Of a stretch of 64,000 nt of DNA, positions 34,213-48,076 are shown one piece after another. The position numbers and the translations under genes were made by a program. How positions within the stretch are numbered: the first letter of the stretch is position 1; each line of letters opens with the position of its first letter. The stretch comes from Streptomyces sclerotialus (GTDB lineage: Bacteria; Actinomycetota; Actinomycetes; Streptomycetales; Streptomycetaceae), in contig JODX01000012.1 of assembly GCA_000719105.1 (NCBI GenBank), positions 62,001 through 126,000 of the forward strand, written 5' to 3'. Below the pieces are notes generated by a model. The model saw nothing but the letters and a program-made list of their open reading frames with translations. It was not told the DNA's origin and did not search any database.

Positions 34213-35495
34213 TGGGCAACTCCTTCAACTTCCGTACGGATACGGGTCGTACGTGCCGGGGGCCTCTCGCCCCACAGCAGAAAAACGGGATTGGCCGCCG
34301 CGAGCCGGGTCACGTCCCCGGGCAGCGGCGCGAGCCGCGACGACTGGAGCAGCACGCCGTCACAGCCGAACCCGGCCGCGACGAGGGCGTCCCGCGCCGC
34401 CGGCACCCGGTCCAGCGCGGCCACGGCGACCACGACGGCCCGCCGGGCGCGCCGCGCGCACGCGGTGACGATGGCGGGCAGCTCGTGCCCTCCACCGCCG
34501 ATGAACACCGCGTCCGGGTCGTCCAGATCGGACAGCACGGTCGGCGCCGCCCCGTGCACCACGTGCACATCGACGTCGTGCGCGGCGGCGTTGGCGCGGA
34601 CGCGCTCCACCCCGTCCCGGGTCTTCTCCACCGCGACGGCGGCGGCACCGAGCCGCGCGCACTCCACGGCGACGGAGCCGGAGCCCGCGCCCACGTCCCA
34701 CACCAGGTCGCCCAGGCGCGGCCCCAGCCGGGCCAGTGCCAGCGCCCGCACCTCGAACTTGGTGATCATCGAGTCGCGGTGCGCGAACGCGTCCTCGGCC
34801 AGGGCCCAGCCGGCGGGCCCGGGCGGCGCTCCGGCCACGGTCCGCGCGGAAACGCCCACGGACGACCGCTCCTCGTCCAGGCACAGCACGACGTTCACCG
34901 CGTCGCCCCAGTCGCGGGCCGCGGCCTCGGCCGGCGTCACCCGCTCCAGCCGCTCGCGCGCCGGATCGCCCAGCGCGGACGCCACCACCAGCACGCGCCG
35001 GCTCGCCCGCAGTCCCGCGCCCAGTTCGGCGGGTCCGGCGCCCGGCCCGGTGAGCACGGCCACCTTCGGGCGGGCCCGGCACACGTTCAGTGCGGTGCGC
35101 GGGTCGCGTCCGTGCGCGCTGACCACCACGGCGTCGTCCCAGGTCAGCCCGAGCCGCGCGAACGCGGTCGCGACGGACGACACCCCCGGCCGCACATCCA
35201 GGCACCGGGGCCCGAACCGCTCGGCGAGCGCCCGTACGATCCCGAAGAACCCGGGGTCGCCGGAGGCCAGGACGACGACCGGCCCGTCCGCTTCCCCGTC
35301 GTTCTTGGCGAGGTGCTCCTCGACCGCGTCCAGCGCGGGCGCCAGCGGGCCGAGGACGATGCGCGCCACGGTGTCCGGCAGCCCGGCCGCCTCCAGGTGC
35401 CGCCGGGCGCCCACGACGAGCGCCGCCCCCGCCAGCGCCTCCCGGGCGTCCGGGGCGAGGGGCGCCCCCGTGCCCGTACCGATGACGGTGATCAC
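34209..35495 (-). CDS. cobL: Precorrin-6Y C5,15-methyltransferase (decarboxylating), CbiE-CbiT fusion
   Basis: CobL methylates C-5 and C-15 and decarboxylates the C-12 acetate. The 428-residue protein joins a CbiE-type methylase (1-210: TVIGTGTGAPLAP, VVVLASGDPGFFGIVRAL, VRPGVSSVATAFARLG) to a CbiT Rossmann methylase (about 235-428: DSMITKFEVRALALARLGP, LVWDVGAGSGSVAVE, DAVFIGGGGHELP). Both SAM sites look complete. GTG 35495 is chosen because it begins exactly at the conserved TVIGTGTG and overlaps the cobM stop by 4 bases. Confidence 0.95.
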   Translation of the reverse strand: MITVIGTGTGAPLAPDAREALAGAALVVGARRHLEAAGLPDTVARIVLGPLAPALDAVEEHLAKNDGEADGPVVVLASGDPGFFGIVRALAERFGPRCLDVRPGVSSVATAFARLGLTWDDAVVVSAHGRDPRTALNVCRARPKVAVLTGPGAGPAELGAGLRASRRVLVVASALGDPARERLERVTPAEAAARDWGDAVNVVLCLDEERSSVGVSARTVAGAPPGPAGWALAEDAFAHRDSMITKFEVRALALARLGPRLGDLVWDVGAGSGSVAVECARLGAAAVAVEKTRDGVERVRANAAAHDVDVHVVHGAAPTVLSDLDDPDAVFIGGGGHELPAIVTACARRARRAVVVAVAALDRVPAARDALVAAGFGCDGVLLQSSRLAPLPGDVTRLAAANPVFLLWGERPPARTTRIRTEVEGVAQ

Positions 35496-36337
35496 GCCTG
35501 GGTGCTCCGTTCCTGCTCCCGCTCCCGCGCCCGCTCCTCGCGCAGGGCCTTGCGGGCCTGAGGGTCGGCCTTCCGGTACCCGTGGAAGTGACCCGGGTGG
35601 TACAGGTGCGAGCGCGTGCCGTGCGCGTCGAGGGCCGGGCCGACCAGGAACAGCGTGTGCTTCCACAGCCTGTGCTCCTTGACGGTCTCCTCCAGGGTGC
35701 CGATCGTGCACTTCACGACCAGTTCCTCGGGCCAGGTCGCCTGGTACGCGACGACGACGGGCGTGCTCGTCGGATAGCCGCCCTCCAGCAGCTCCCGCAC
35801 CAGCTGACCGCTGCGCGCGGCCGACAGGAACACGGCCATCGTCGTACCGTGCTTCGCGAACTCCCGCACCTCCTCGCCGGGCGGCATCGGCGTCTTGCCG
35901 CCGCCGAGCCGGGTGAGCACCACGGACTGCGCGACCTCGGGGATCGTCAGCTCCCGCTGTGCCAGTGCCGCCACGGCGGAGAAGGAGGAGACCCCCGGCA
36001 CGACCTCCGTCGCGATGCCGATCTCCGCGCACCGGTCGAGCTGCTCCTGGGTACCGCCCCACAGCGCCGGGTCGCCGGAGTGGATGCGGGCGACCTTCAG
36101 GCCCTCCTCGTGGGCCCGCCGGTAGACCGCGACGACGTCCTCCAGGGACATGGCCGCCGAGTCCAGGATCTCCGCGCCCTCGCGCGCGTGGTCGAGGACC
36201 TCCGCCTGGACCAGGCTGGCCGCCCAGATCACGACGTCCGCCGCCGCGATGGCGCGGGCGGCACGGAACGTCAGCAGGTCGGCGGCGCCGGGGCCGGCAC
36301 CGACGAAGGTCACCTTGCCGGTGGGGGCATCGGCCAT
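35492..36337 (-). CDS. cobM: Precorrin-4 C11-methyltransferase
   Basis: CobM/CbiF adds a methyl to C-11 of the corrin precursor. The 281-residue tetrapyrrole methylase shows KVTFVGAGPGAADLLTFRA, VIWAASLVQAEVL, the HSGDPALWGGTQEQLD motif, EVVPGVSSFSAVAALAQ and VVVAYQATWPEE. The ATG at 36337 has GAGAGGA 10 bases upstream. The C-terminal 30 residues are basic and glutamate-rich. A 92-base gap to cobI, the only sizeable gap in the operon, contains no gene; a secondary promoter there is possible but not evident. Confidence 0.95.
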   Translation of the reverse strand: MADAPTGKVTFVGAGPGAADLLTFRAARAIAAADVVIWAASLVQAEVLDHAREGAEILDSAAMSLEDVVAVYRRAHEEGLKVARIHSGDPALWGGTQEQLDRCAEIGIATEVVPGVSSFSAVAALAQRELTIPEVAQSVVLTRLGGGKTPMPPGEEVREFAKHGTTMAVFLSAARSGQLVRELLEGGYPTSTPVVVAYQATWPEELVVKCTIGTLEETVKEHRLWKHTLFLVGPALDAHGTRSHLYHPGHFHGYRKADPQARKALREERAREREQERSTQA

Positions 36338-36429
36338 GGGGAATCGGTCCTCTCGTACGGAAGGTCGGGTGGTGGTTCGGATACTGCGGGTACTGCCGGG
36401 AGTGGGGTGCGGAGCGGCCGGAGGGGCCG

Positions 36430-37167
36430 TCAGAGCTTGCCCCCGCGGCCGTCGTCCCGCCGCGCGGGCGCGATCAGCGTGGACAGGTACGGCAGCGGGG
36501 CGTCCTCGAGCTCGGCCGCCGGCCGGATCGACTCCTCCGGCAGCCCCAGCGCCGAACCCCACACCGCGTCCCGCGTTCGCCCCGTCTCCCGCAGTGCCGT
36601 CGCCACCTCGCCCGCGAGCCGCCCGAACTTGTACGCCACCACCGTGCCGGGACCCTCCAGGGCCTCCTTCAGCACGGCGGACCCCGCCGTCACCGGCACC
36701 AGCGTCAGGGGCTCGGTGCCCTCCGTCAGCACCGCGCCGCTGCGTGCCGCCAGGTCCTGCATGGCGGTGATGCCCGGCACCGTCTCCACCGCCAGCTCCG
36801 GCACCGACTCGGCCACCGTCTGCGCGAGATAGGTGAAGGTCGAGTAGACGTTCGGGTCGCCGATGGTCGCGAACGCCACCGTGCCGTGCTCGCGCAGCAG
36901 CCCGGCCACCCGCTCGCCCGCCGCGTCCCAGGCGGCCTCGCGGCGTGCCCGGTCGGTCCGCTCGTTCAGCGCGAAGACGACGCGTACGACCTTCTCGGCG
37001 GGCACGTAGTGCAGCACCGTCGCCTCGGCGCGGCCCCGCTCCAGGGTGTCCATCACGGGCACGACGACGACCGCGGCCTCGCGCAGCGCGTTGACGCCCT
37101 TCACGGTCACCAGCTCGGGATCGCCCGGGCCCACGCCGACCCCGATGAGGCGATGTTCCGTCGTCAT
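36430..37167 (-). CDS. cobI: Precorrin-2 C20-methyltransferase
   Basis: CobI/CbiL methylates precorrin-2 at C-20, the step committing siroheme precursors to cobalamin. The 245-residue methylase has RLIGVGVGPGDPELVTVKGV, the middle FATIGDPNVYSTFTYLA and VETVPGITAMQDLAARSG, plus VVAYKFGRLAGEV. ATG 37167 overlaps the stop of the VOC gene by 4 bases. Length and motifs are normal for the family. Confidence 0.95.
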   Translation of the reverse strand: MTTEHRLIGVGVGPGDPELVTVKGVNALREAAVVVVPVMDTLERGRAEATVLHYVPAEKVVRVVFALNERTDRARREAAWDAAGERVAGLLREHGTVAFATIGDPNVYSTFTYLAQTVAESVPELAVETVPGITAMQDLAARSGAVLTEGTEPLTLVPVTAGSAVLKEALEGPGTVVAYKFGRLAGEVATALRETGRTRDAVWGSALGLPEESIRPAAELEDAPLPYLSTLIAPARRDDGRGGKL

Positions 37168-37874
37168 GATGTGGTGACTCCTCGTTCGTGCCCGTGAGGG
37201 GGCGTGGTTGCGTCGGCGGAGGTGATTCCGTCGCCGAAGGTGACCGGACCGTGCCTGCCGTCCAGTACGGCGGTGAGCGCCGGCACCGTCCCCCGGGAGA
37301 TCTCCAGCCCGGCGCCGAGCGCCGCCAGTTCGTCCGCGACCCGGTCCGGCTCGGGGTGGCGCGCCGTGAACGCCAGCAGCGGCAGCACCGGCAGTCCCCG
37401 CTCCGACGGGTGGACGGTCGTCCCCCAGTCGAGCAGGAAGGGCACCAGCCCGTCCCCGCCCCGGTCATGACCGTGCGGCAGCGGCATCGTCAGCCGCCAG
37501 GAGAGCGTGCCGCCCTCCGGAGTGGCACGTGCCATGGCGACCGGCTCGCCCGGGTCGTAGCCGCGCTCCCGGGCACCGGCCACGCGCGCGTCGATGTCCG
37601 GCACGCGGACGGCCCAGTGGACCAGGCGCGGCCCGGTGAGCGCGTCGATGCCGAACCAGCGCGGGCCCTCCGGGGCGGGCTGCCCCTCGTCCGGCCCGAC
37701 GATCTCCAGATAGCCGCCGTTCCCGGTGCCCAGCAGGTAGTTGCGGGTGCCGAGCCCGGGATGGCTGCCGCCCTCGACCGGGCGGACGCCGGTCAGCTCG
37801 GCGACCTCCTCGACGGTGCGGGCGAGGTCGGGCGTGGCGAAGACCAGGTGGTCCAGCGGAACCGTGCTGCTCAC
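37164..37874 (-). CDS. VOC-superfamily (glyoxalase-like) protein inside the cobalamin operon
   Basis: A 236-residue protein with a glyoxalase-like start (PLDHLVFATPDLARTVEEVAEL), an N-terminal metal-ligand His in DHLVF, and a second module (RLVHWAVRVPDIDARV). Late Glu/His ligands are not clearly placed. It resembles the Glyoxalase_3-like group of unknown function. GTG 37874 is chosen because it overlaps cobB by 4 bases and begins at the conserved strand. Its stop overlaps cobI by 4 bases, so it is firmly part of the cobalamin operon. A role in handling a corrin intermediate, a methylmalonyl-CoA-type reaction or cobalt is possible; none can be shown here. Confidence 0.8.
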   Translation of the reverse strand: MSSTVPLDHLVFATPDLARTVEEVAELTGVRPVEGGSHPGLGTRNYLLGTGNGGYLEIVGPDEGQPAPEGPRWFGIDALTGPRLVHWAVRVPDIDARVAGARERGYDPGEPVAMARATPEGGTLSWRLTMPLPHGHDRGGDGLVPFLLDWGTTVHPSERGLPVLPLLAFTARHPEPDRVADELAALGAGLEISRGTVPALTAVLDGRHGPVTFGDGITSADATTPPHGHERGVTTS

Positions 37875-39268
37875 TGTGCGCCCCTTCCGGCGTACTCGAC
37901 CAGCCGCCGCGCCATGGACGGCTCGGCGGCCCAGTGCACATGCAGATAGGACGCGTGCACGCTGCCGTCCACGCCGCCCAGGAAACCCTCCGCCCGGCGC
38001 ACCGGACGGGTCAGCCCCCACGCGGGCGGGGAGCCCGCGCCGGGCTCCAGCACCGTCCGGTGGAACTCGTGGCCGCGCACGCGCGTGCCGGCCGCGGCCA
38101 GCGCGCTGTCGCTCACGGCCACCGCCTCCCGGTAGCCCAGCGTCAGCCGCTCCGACATCCGCGCGTCCGCGTCCAGCACCCCGCACATCGGCCGTCCGTC
38201 CAGCGACCGGGCCAGATACAGCAGCCCGGCGCACTCGGCGGCCACGGGCGCCCCGGACCGCGCCAGCGCGGCGATCTGCTCCCGCAGCGGCTCGTTGGCG
38301 GACAGCTCCGGCGCGTACACCTCGGGGAACCCGCCCCCGACGACCAGCCCCCGCGTGTCCTCCGGCAGCTTCTCGTCCCGCAGCGGATCGAAGGGCACCA
38401 CCTCGGCGCCCGCGGCCGTCAGCAGCTCCGCATGCTCGGTGTACGAGAACGTGAACGCCGGGCCCGACGCCACGGCCACGACGGGACGGTGGTTCCCGGT
38501 TGTCGCGGCGAGCTCCGGCTCCCAGGGGGCCGTGTCCAGCGGGGGAGCGGTACGGGCCAGGGCCAGCAGCGCGTCCAGGTCGCAGCCCGCCCGTACCCGC
38601 TCCGCCAGCGCCCGCACCGACTCGACGGCGTCCGCGTGCCGTTCGGCGACCGGGACGAGGCCCAGATGCCGGGACGGTGTACGCACCTGCCCGTCGCGGC
38701 GCAGCACGCCCAGCACCGCCACGCCCGACTCGTCGAGGGCCTCGCGCAGCAGCTCCTCGTGCCGGTCGGAGGCCACCTTGTTGAGGATGACGCCGCCGAT
38801 CCGCACCTCCGGGTCGAACGACGCGAACCCGTGCACCAGCGCCGCCACCGACCGCGACTGCGACGAGGCGTCCACGACCAGCACCACGGGAGCCCGCAGC
38901 ACCTTCGCCACCTGCGCGGTCGAGGCCAGCTCACCCTGCCCCGCCGCCCCGTCGAACAGCCCCATCACGCCCTCGACCACGGCCAGGTCGCAGCCCGCCG
39001 CGCCGTGCGCGAAGAGCGGCGCGAGCAGCTCCGTACCGCACAGGTACGCGTCGAGGTTGCGGCCGGGACGGCCGGTCGCGAGGGCGTGGTAGCCCGGGTC
39101 GATGTAGTCGGGGCCCACCTTGTGCGGGGACACGGCGAGACCGCGTTCGGCGAACGCCGCCATCAGCCCCGTGGCCACGGTCGTCTTGCCGCTGCCGGAC
39201 GAGGGCGCGGCGACGACGAGGCGGGGCACCCGGCAGGGAGCGTCAGCACGGTTCGGAGCGATCACCAC
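37871..39268 (-). CDS. cobB: Cobyrinate/hydrogenobyrinate a,c-diamide synthase
   Basis: CobB/CbiA amidates the a and c carboxylates using glutamine and ATP. The 465-residue protein has a Walker-type APSSGSGKTTVATGLMAAF at residues 20-38, HKVGPDYIDPGYH, VEGVMGLFDG and, in the C-terminal glutamine-amidotransferase domain, VVGGGFPEVYAPEL, the nucleophile in AAECAGLLYLARSL and a His in RGHEFHRTV. GTG 39268 overlaps cobO by 7 bases. No missing residues are seen. Confidence 0.96.
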   Translation of the reverse strand: MVIAPNRADAPCRVPRLVVAAPSSGSGKTTVATGLMAAFAERGLAVSPHKVGPDYIDPGYHALATGRPGRNLDAYLCGTELLAPLFAHGAAGCDLAVVEGVMGLFDGAAGQGELASTAQVAKVLRAPVVLVVDASSQSRSVAALVHGFASFDPEVRIGGVILNKVASDRHEELLREALDESGVAVLGVLRRDGQVRTPSRHLGLVPVAERHADAVESVRALAERVRAGCDLDALLALARTAPPLDTAPWEPELAATTGNHRPVVAVASGPAFTFSYTEHAELLTAAGAEVVPFDPLRDEKLPEDTRGLVVGGGFPEVYAPELSANEPLREQIAALARSGAPVAAECAGLLYLARSLDGRPMCGVLDADARMSERLTLGYREAVAVSDSALAAAGTRVRGHEFHRTVLEPGAGSPPAWGLTRPVRRAEGFLGGVDGSVHASYLHVHWAAEPSMARRLVEYAGRGAQ

Positions 39269-39861
39269 TCGATGCCCCGCTGGCCCTTCTGACCCACGTC
39301 CATCGGGTGCTTGACCTTCGACATGTCGGTGACGAGGTCGGCGAAGTCCACGAGCTTCTCGGGCGCGTTCCGCCCGGTGATCACGACATGCTGGGTCCCG
39401 GGACGGTTGCGCAGGACGTCGACGACCTCATCGGTGTCGATCCAGCCCCAGTGCATCGGATAGGCGAACTCGTCGAGCACGTACAGCCGGTACGTCTCGT
39501 CCGCCAGGTCCCGCTTGACCTGCTCCCAGCCCTCGCGGGCCTTCTCCTCGTTGTCCATCTGCGCGTCGCGCTGGACCCAGGACCAGCCCTCGCCCATCTT
39601 GTGCCAGTCGACGGTGCCGCCCTCGCCGGAGGCACCGAGCACCCGCAGCGCGTTCTCCTCGCCGACCTTCCACTTCGCCGACTTGACGAACTGGAACACC
39701 CCGATGGGCCACCCCTGGTTCCAGGCACGCAGCGCCAGCCCGAAGGCGGCGGTCGACTTGCCCTTGCCGACGCCCGTGTGCACGACGACGAGCGGACGGT
39801 TGCGGCGCTGACGGGTCGTCAGGCCGTCGTCCGGTACGACACTCGGCTGTCCCTGCGGCAT
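39262..39861 (-). CDS. cobO: Cob(I)yrinic acid a,c-diamide adenosyltransferase
   Basis: CobO attaches the adenosyl group to cobalt(I) corrinoids using ATP. The 199-residue P-loop protein contains RPLVVVHTGVGKGKSTAAFG (inverted P-loop GVGKGKST), VFQFVKSAKWKVGE, YVLDEFAYPMHWGWID and HVVITGRNAPEKLVDFADLVTDM in shortened form. ATG 39861 shares its A with the TAA stop of the chelatase (TAATG), so translation is coupled. Length is typical. Confidence 0.96.
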   Translation of the reverse strand: MPQGQPSVVPDDGLTTRQRRNRPLVVVHTGVGKGKSTAAFGLALRAWNQGWPIGVFQFVKSAKWKVGEENALRVLGASGEGGTVDWHKMGEGWSWVQRDAQMDNEEKAREGWEQVKRDLADETYRLYVLDEFAYPMHWGWIDTDEVVDVLRNRPGTQHVVITGRNAPEKLVDFADLVTDMSKVKHPMDVGQKGQRGIEW

Positions 39862-41875
39862 TACGCGGCCCTCCTCGAAGTCCCTTGAACATCCCTGACC
39901 AGCCCGGCGATCGAGTCCGCCCGCAGCTCGTCCAGCGTCACCGCCGTACCGCCCAGCTCAGCCGCGAGCTTCCCCGCGAGCCCGAGCCGCACCGGCCCGG
40001 ACTCGCAGTCCACCACCACGGACGCGACACCGTCGGCGGCGAACAGCCGAGCGGCGCGCGAAGAGAGCGCCACCGGCTCCGGACCACCCGTGGCCCGCCC
40101 GTCCGTCACGACCACGACCAGCGGCCGCCGCGCCGCGTCCCGCAGCCGCTCGACCCGCAGCACGTCGTGCGCCTTGAGCAGCCCGGCGGCGAGCGGCGTC
40201 CGCCCGCCGGTGGGCAGCGACTCCAGCCGGGCCGCCGCCGCGTCGACGGACGAGGTCGGCGGCAGCGCCACATCGGCGGCCGCCCCCCGGAACGTCACCA
40301 GCCCCACCTTGTCCCGCCGCTGGTACGCGTCCAGCAGCAGCGACAGCACGGCGCCCTTCACGGCGCTCATCCGCTGCCGGGCCGCCATCGAGCCGGAGGC
40401 GTCCACGACGAAGAGGACGAGGTTGCCCTCGCGCCCTTCCCGGGTGGCCTGCCGCAGATCGTCCCTGCGGACGACCAGCCCCGGGCCCGACCGGCCCCGC
40501 GCCCGCTGGTGCGGCGCCGCGGCCTGCACGGTCGCCGCCAGGTGCAGCTTCGTGAGCGTCCCCCGGGGCTGCCGGGCCCCGGTGGTCCGCCCGTGCTCGG
40601 TCCGCGCGCGGGACCGCCGCCCGGCAGCACCCTCGCCGAGACCCGGCACGCTCAGCACCTTGGTACGGAAGGGCTCGGCGGCCCGTACGGCGGACTGCTC
40701 GCCCGCGCCGGAACCGGACGGCTGGGGCTCGCCACCCTCACCGGCCTCCGGTTGAGCGGGGGCCTCGGCCGCGTCGGGGCTGTCCGGAGCGTCCTGGGGC
40801 GGCTGCCCGCCGCCACCGCCCGGCCCGCCGGGACCGTCCGGATCGTCGTCGCCGTCGTTCTCGTCCTCTCCGCCGAACTGCTCCAGCGTCTCGTCGAGCT
40901 TGTCCTCGTCGAGGCCGGGCGCGTCGAAGGGGTTGCGCCGCCTGCGGTGCGGCAGGGCCAGCAGCGCCGCCTGCCGGACGTCCTCCGCGAGGACGTCCGT
41001 CCGGCCCGCCCACGCGGCCAGCGCCGTCGCCGTCCGCGCCATCACGATGTCGGCGCGCATGCCGTCGACCTCGAACGCCGCGCAGGTCGCCGCGATCTGC
41101 CGCAGCGCCCCGTCGCCGAGCCGCACGGACGGCAGCAGCTCCCGCGCCGCCACGATCCGGGCCCGTACGGCGGCCTCCTCGTCGGCCCACCGCCCCGCGA
41201 AGCCGTCCGGGTCGTCGTCGTACGCCAGCCGCCGCCGTACGACCTCGACCCGCTGGTCGGGCTCGCGCGACGCGGCGACCTCCACGGTCAGCCCGAACCG
41301 GTCGAGGAGCTGCGGCCGCAGCTCGCCCTCCTCGGGGTTCATGGTCCCGACGAGCAGGAAGCGCGCGGCGTGCCGTACGGAGACGCCCTCGCGCTCGACG
41401 TAGGAGGCGCCCATGGCGGCGGCGTCGAGCAGCAGGTCGACGAGGTGATCGTGCAGCAGGTTCACTTCGTCGACGTAGAGGATGCCGCGGTGCGCGTCGG
41501 CCAGCAGGCCCGGCTCGAAGGCCTTCACACCCTCCGCGAGCGCCCGCTCGATGTCGAGCGCGCCCACGAGCCGGTCCTCCGAGGCACCGACAGGAAGCTC
41601 GACCATGCGCGACGGCCGCGAGGTGCCGTTGCCGGCCTCGTGCGGCCCGTCCGGACAGCCGGGGTCGGGGGAGGCGGGGTCGCAGGAGAAACGGCAGCCG
41701 GGGACGACGTCGACCTCCGGCAGCAGCGCCGACAGGGCACGTACGGCCGTGGACTTGGCCGTTCCCTTCTCGCCGCGGACCAGCACACCGCCGACCGCGG
41801 GCGAGACCGCGTTCAGCAGCAGCGCGAGCCGCAGGTCGTCCTGTCCGACGACGGCCGTGAACGGAAAGGGGGTAC

Positions 41876-41879
<4 letters not shown>
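39861..41879 (-). CDS. Magnesium-chelatase-type AAA/VWA subunit for cobalt insertion (ChlI-ChlD fusion)
   Basis: This 672-residue motor subunit works with CobN in ATP-driven cobalt insertion, replacing separate CobS and CobT. The AAA domain (1-320) has Walker A GEKGTAKS at residues 36-43, Walker B GILYVDEVNLL and sensor regions (LLVGTMNPEEGELRPQLLDRFG). An acidic Gly/Pro/Asp linker (about 345-430) follows. The C-terminal integrin-I (VWA) domain has the MIDAS motif DASGS near residue 490. The C-terminal part also keeps a cysteine in VVVDCESG. GTG 41879 overlaps cobN by 4 bases. It is one of the few genes here that stops with TAA. Confidence 0.94.
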
Positions 41880-45528
<3,649 letters not shown>

Positions 45529-45532
<4 letters not shown>

Positions 45533-47037
45533 GCGGGCGCTCCCGGTGCGATGAAGGGCAGTCCTGTGGGCGCGCCCGACTCGATGAGCCGCCACAGCGC
45601 GTCCGTGTCCGCGTGGTGTTCGATGAGGTCGCCGAGCCGGTCGAGCTGCTCCTCGCGCAGCGCGGCGAACGAGGTGTCGGGGGCCGGTACGAAGCGGCGG
45701 CCCGCGGCGGCCGCCACCTGGCGCAGGAAGGCCCGGCGGAAGCCGTCGGACTCCAGCGAACCGTGCCAGTGGGTGCCCCAGGTCTGGCCGACCCGGCAGC
45801 CGTCCAGGAAGGCCTCCCCGCCCTGGACGTCGGCGACGCCGTGGTGGATCTCGTACCCCTCGACGTCCTCGCCGAGAGCCCGGCCCACCGGCCGGGTGAG
45901 GGTCTTCTCGCGGGCGAACCGCACCCGCACCGGCAGCACCCCGAGCCCGTCGACGTGCCCCGCACGCGACTCGACCTCGTCCTCGATGTGCTCGCCGAGG
46001 AGCTGGAAGCCGCCGCAGATGCCGAGCACGGGGCGTCCTTCGGCGGCGCGCCGCACAAGGGCGTCCGCGAGCCCGCGCTCGCGCAGCCACGCAAGCGCGC
46101 GCACGGTGCCGCGCGTCCCCGGGACCACGACCAGGTCCGCGTCGGCCAGTTCCTCCGGCCGGTCCACGAACCGGACGACGACACCGGGTTCGGCGGCGAG
46201 GGCGTCCACGTCGGTGAAGTTGGACATGAGCGGGACGGCGCACACGGCGACGCGCAGCACGTCCTCGCCCACGGGCGGGGAAACGGCCGACTCGCGCACG
46301 GTGCCGCGCAGCGACACCCGCAGCCCGTCCTCCTCGTCGATCCCCAGCCCGTGCCGGAAGGGGAGCACCCCGTACGTGTGCCGTCCGGTGAGCCCGTGCA
46401 GCATGTCGAGCCCCGGCTCCAGCAGCGAGACGTCGCCCCGGAACTTGTTGACGAGGAACCCGGCGACGAGTTCCTGGTCCTCGCGCGAGAGCAGCGCCAC
46501 CGTCCCGAAGAAGGAGGCGAAGACGCCGCCGCGGTCGATGTCGCCGACGACGAGGACGGGCAGGCGCGCACCGCGCGCGATGCCCATGTTGACGATGTCG
46601 GTCCGCCGGAGATTGATCTCGGCGGGCGAGCCGGCCCCCTCGCAGATCACCGCGTCATACGTGCCCCGCAGCTCGGCGAGGCACTCCAGCACGGTGCCGA
46701 GGAGCCGCTGCTGCCGCCCGCCGTGGTAACCGCGCGCGCTCATCTCGCCCACCGGCTTGCCCAGCAGCACGACCTGGCTGCTCTGCTCGCCGCCGGGCTT
46801 GAGCAGCACGGGGTTCATCAGCGCGGTCGGCTCCACGCGACAGGCCTGCGCCTGCATGGCCTGCGCACGCCCGATCTCCGCGCCCTCCCGGGTCACGAAC
46901 GAATTGAGGGACATGTTCTGCGCCTTGAACGGCGCCACCTTCACGCCCTGCCGGACCAGCCACCGGCAGATCCCGGCGGTGACGACGCTCTTGCCGGCGT
47001 CGGAGGTGGTGCCGGCGACGAGCAGCCCACCGCTCAT
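45529..47037 (-). CDS. cobQ: Cobyric acid synthase
   Basis: CobQ amidates four remaining carboxylates with glutamine and ATP. The 502-residue protein has the ATP-binding GTTSDAGKSVVTAGICRWL, APFKAQNMSLNSFVTREG, DIVNMGIARGARLPVLVVGDIDRGG in parts, FLVNKFRGD, and in the glutamine amidotransferase domain the nucleophile in VLGICGGFQLLG and a His in GYEIHHGVAD. ATG 47037 overlaps cobD by 4 bases; upstream frame lacks a start signal. Catalytic residues are present. Confidence 0.97.
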
Positions 47038-47996
47038 GACGTACGTCCCTTCGTGACAGCCAGAGCCTTGCGGGCAAGGACGTGCGCTCCGGCGCACACG
47101 CCGAGCGCGAGCCAGCCCACCCGCCGGGACAGCCCCACGGCCCGCTCGATGTCCTGCACCCCGACGGAGCGCCCCTCCCCGTTCAGCACGGGCCGGTGCT
47201 CGACGCGCCCGCCGTACGCGAGGGTCCCGCCCAGCCGGACGCCGAGCGCTCCCGCGAACGAGGCCTCCACGCGCCCGGCGTTGGGGCTCGGGTGCTTCCC
47301 GGCGTCCGCGCGCCAGGCGCGCACGGCCGCGCGCGGGTCACCGCCGGCGAGTACGGCGAGCACGGCGGTCAGCCGCGCCCCCGGCCATCCGGCGAGGTCG
47401 TCGAGGCGCGCGGAGGCCCACCCGTACCGCAGATACCGGGACGACCTGTGCCCCACCATCGCGTCGAGCGTGTTGACGGCCCGGAAGCCGACGAGCCCCG
47501 GCACGCCGCCCACGGCGCCCCACACCAGCGCGCCCACGACGGCGTCGGAGGTGTTCTCGGCGACCGACTCGACGACGGCCCGGGCGATCCCGTCGGCGTC
47601 GAGGGCCTGCGGGTCGCGGCCGCACAGGTGCGGCAGCCGCGCGCGGGCGGCCTCGACGTCACCGTCCTCCAGGGCCCGCCCGATGGTCCGGGCCTCCCGC
47701 CCGAGCGAGGTCCCGCCGACGACGGCCCAGGTGGCGGCGGCGGTCAGCGCGACGGAGGCGGCGGGGGAGGTACGGACGGCACGCGCGGCGACGGCGGCGA
47801 GGGCCGCGGCCCCGCCGGCGCACACGGCGGTGTGCAGCGCGCCCCACCCCCGGTGGTCCCGCCACAGCACTTGTTCCACGGCACCCGCGGCCCGCCCGAA
47901 CACGGCGACCGGATGCCCGCGGCGTGGATCGCCGAGGAGCAGGTCACCGAGGAGGCCGGCGGCGGCGCCGTACGCGAAGACGCGCTCGGCCCGCAT
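47034..47996 (-). CDS. cobD: Adenosylcobinamide-phosphate synthase (CbiB-type), first gene of cobalamin operon
   Basis: CobD/CbiB joins the aminopropanol arm to adenosylcobyric acid at the membrane. The 320-residue protein has GLLGDLLLGDPRRGHPVAVFG, several hydrophobic helices, and the conserved VVESVAENTSDAVVGAL and ASARLDDLAGWPGARLTA. ATG 47996 begins the conserved region; a longer open frame to 48089 would run into the riboswitch and is rejected. The ribosome site is weak (GAGC), as expected if the riboswitch controls access. It heads the operon. Confidence 0.93.
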   Translation of the reverse strand: MRAERVFAYGAAAGLLGDLLLGDPRRGHPVAVFGRAAGAVEQVLWRDHRGWGALHTAVCAGGAAALAAVAARAVRTSPAASVALTAAATWAVVGGTSLGREARTIGRALEDGDVEAARARLPHLCGRDPQALDADGIARAVVESVAENTSDAVVGALVWGAVGGVPGLVGFRAVNTLDAMVGHRSSRYLRYGWASARLDDLAGWPGARLTAVLAVLAGGDPRAAVRAWRADAGKHPSPNAGRVEASFAGALGVRLGGTLAYGGRVEHRPVLNGEGRSVGVQDIERAVGLSRRVGWLALGVCAGAHVLARKALAVTKGRTS

Positions 47997-48076
47997 CGGC
48001 TCAGCCGACCGCGGGAACGGGCGGAGTGTCGCTGGTAGACCTCGAACGGCAGCCGAGCATGGCGGTATGTCCTCAC

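Noticed and set aside
32473..35682. A 1069-codon plus-strand frame opposite cobJ, cobH and cobL
   Set aside because: No domain or start signal; mirror of three certain methyltransferase genes.
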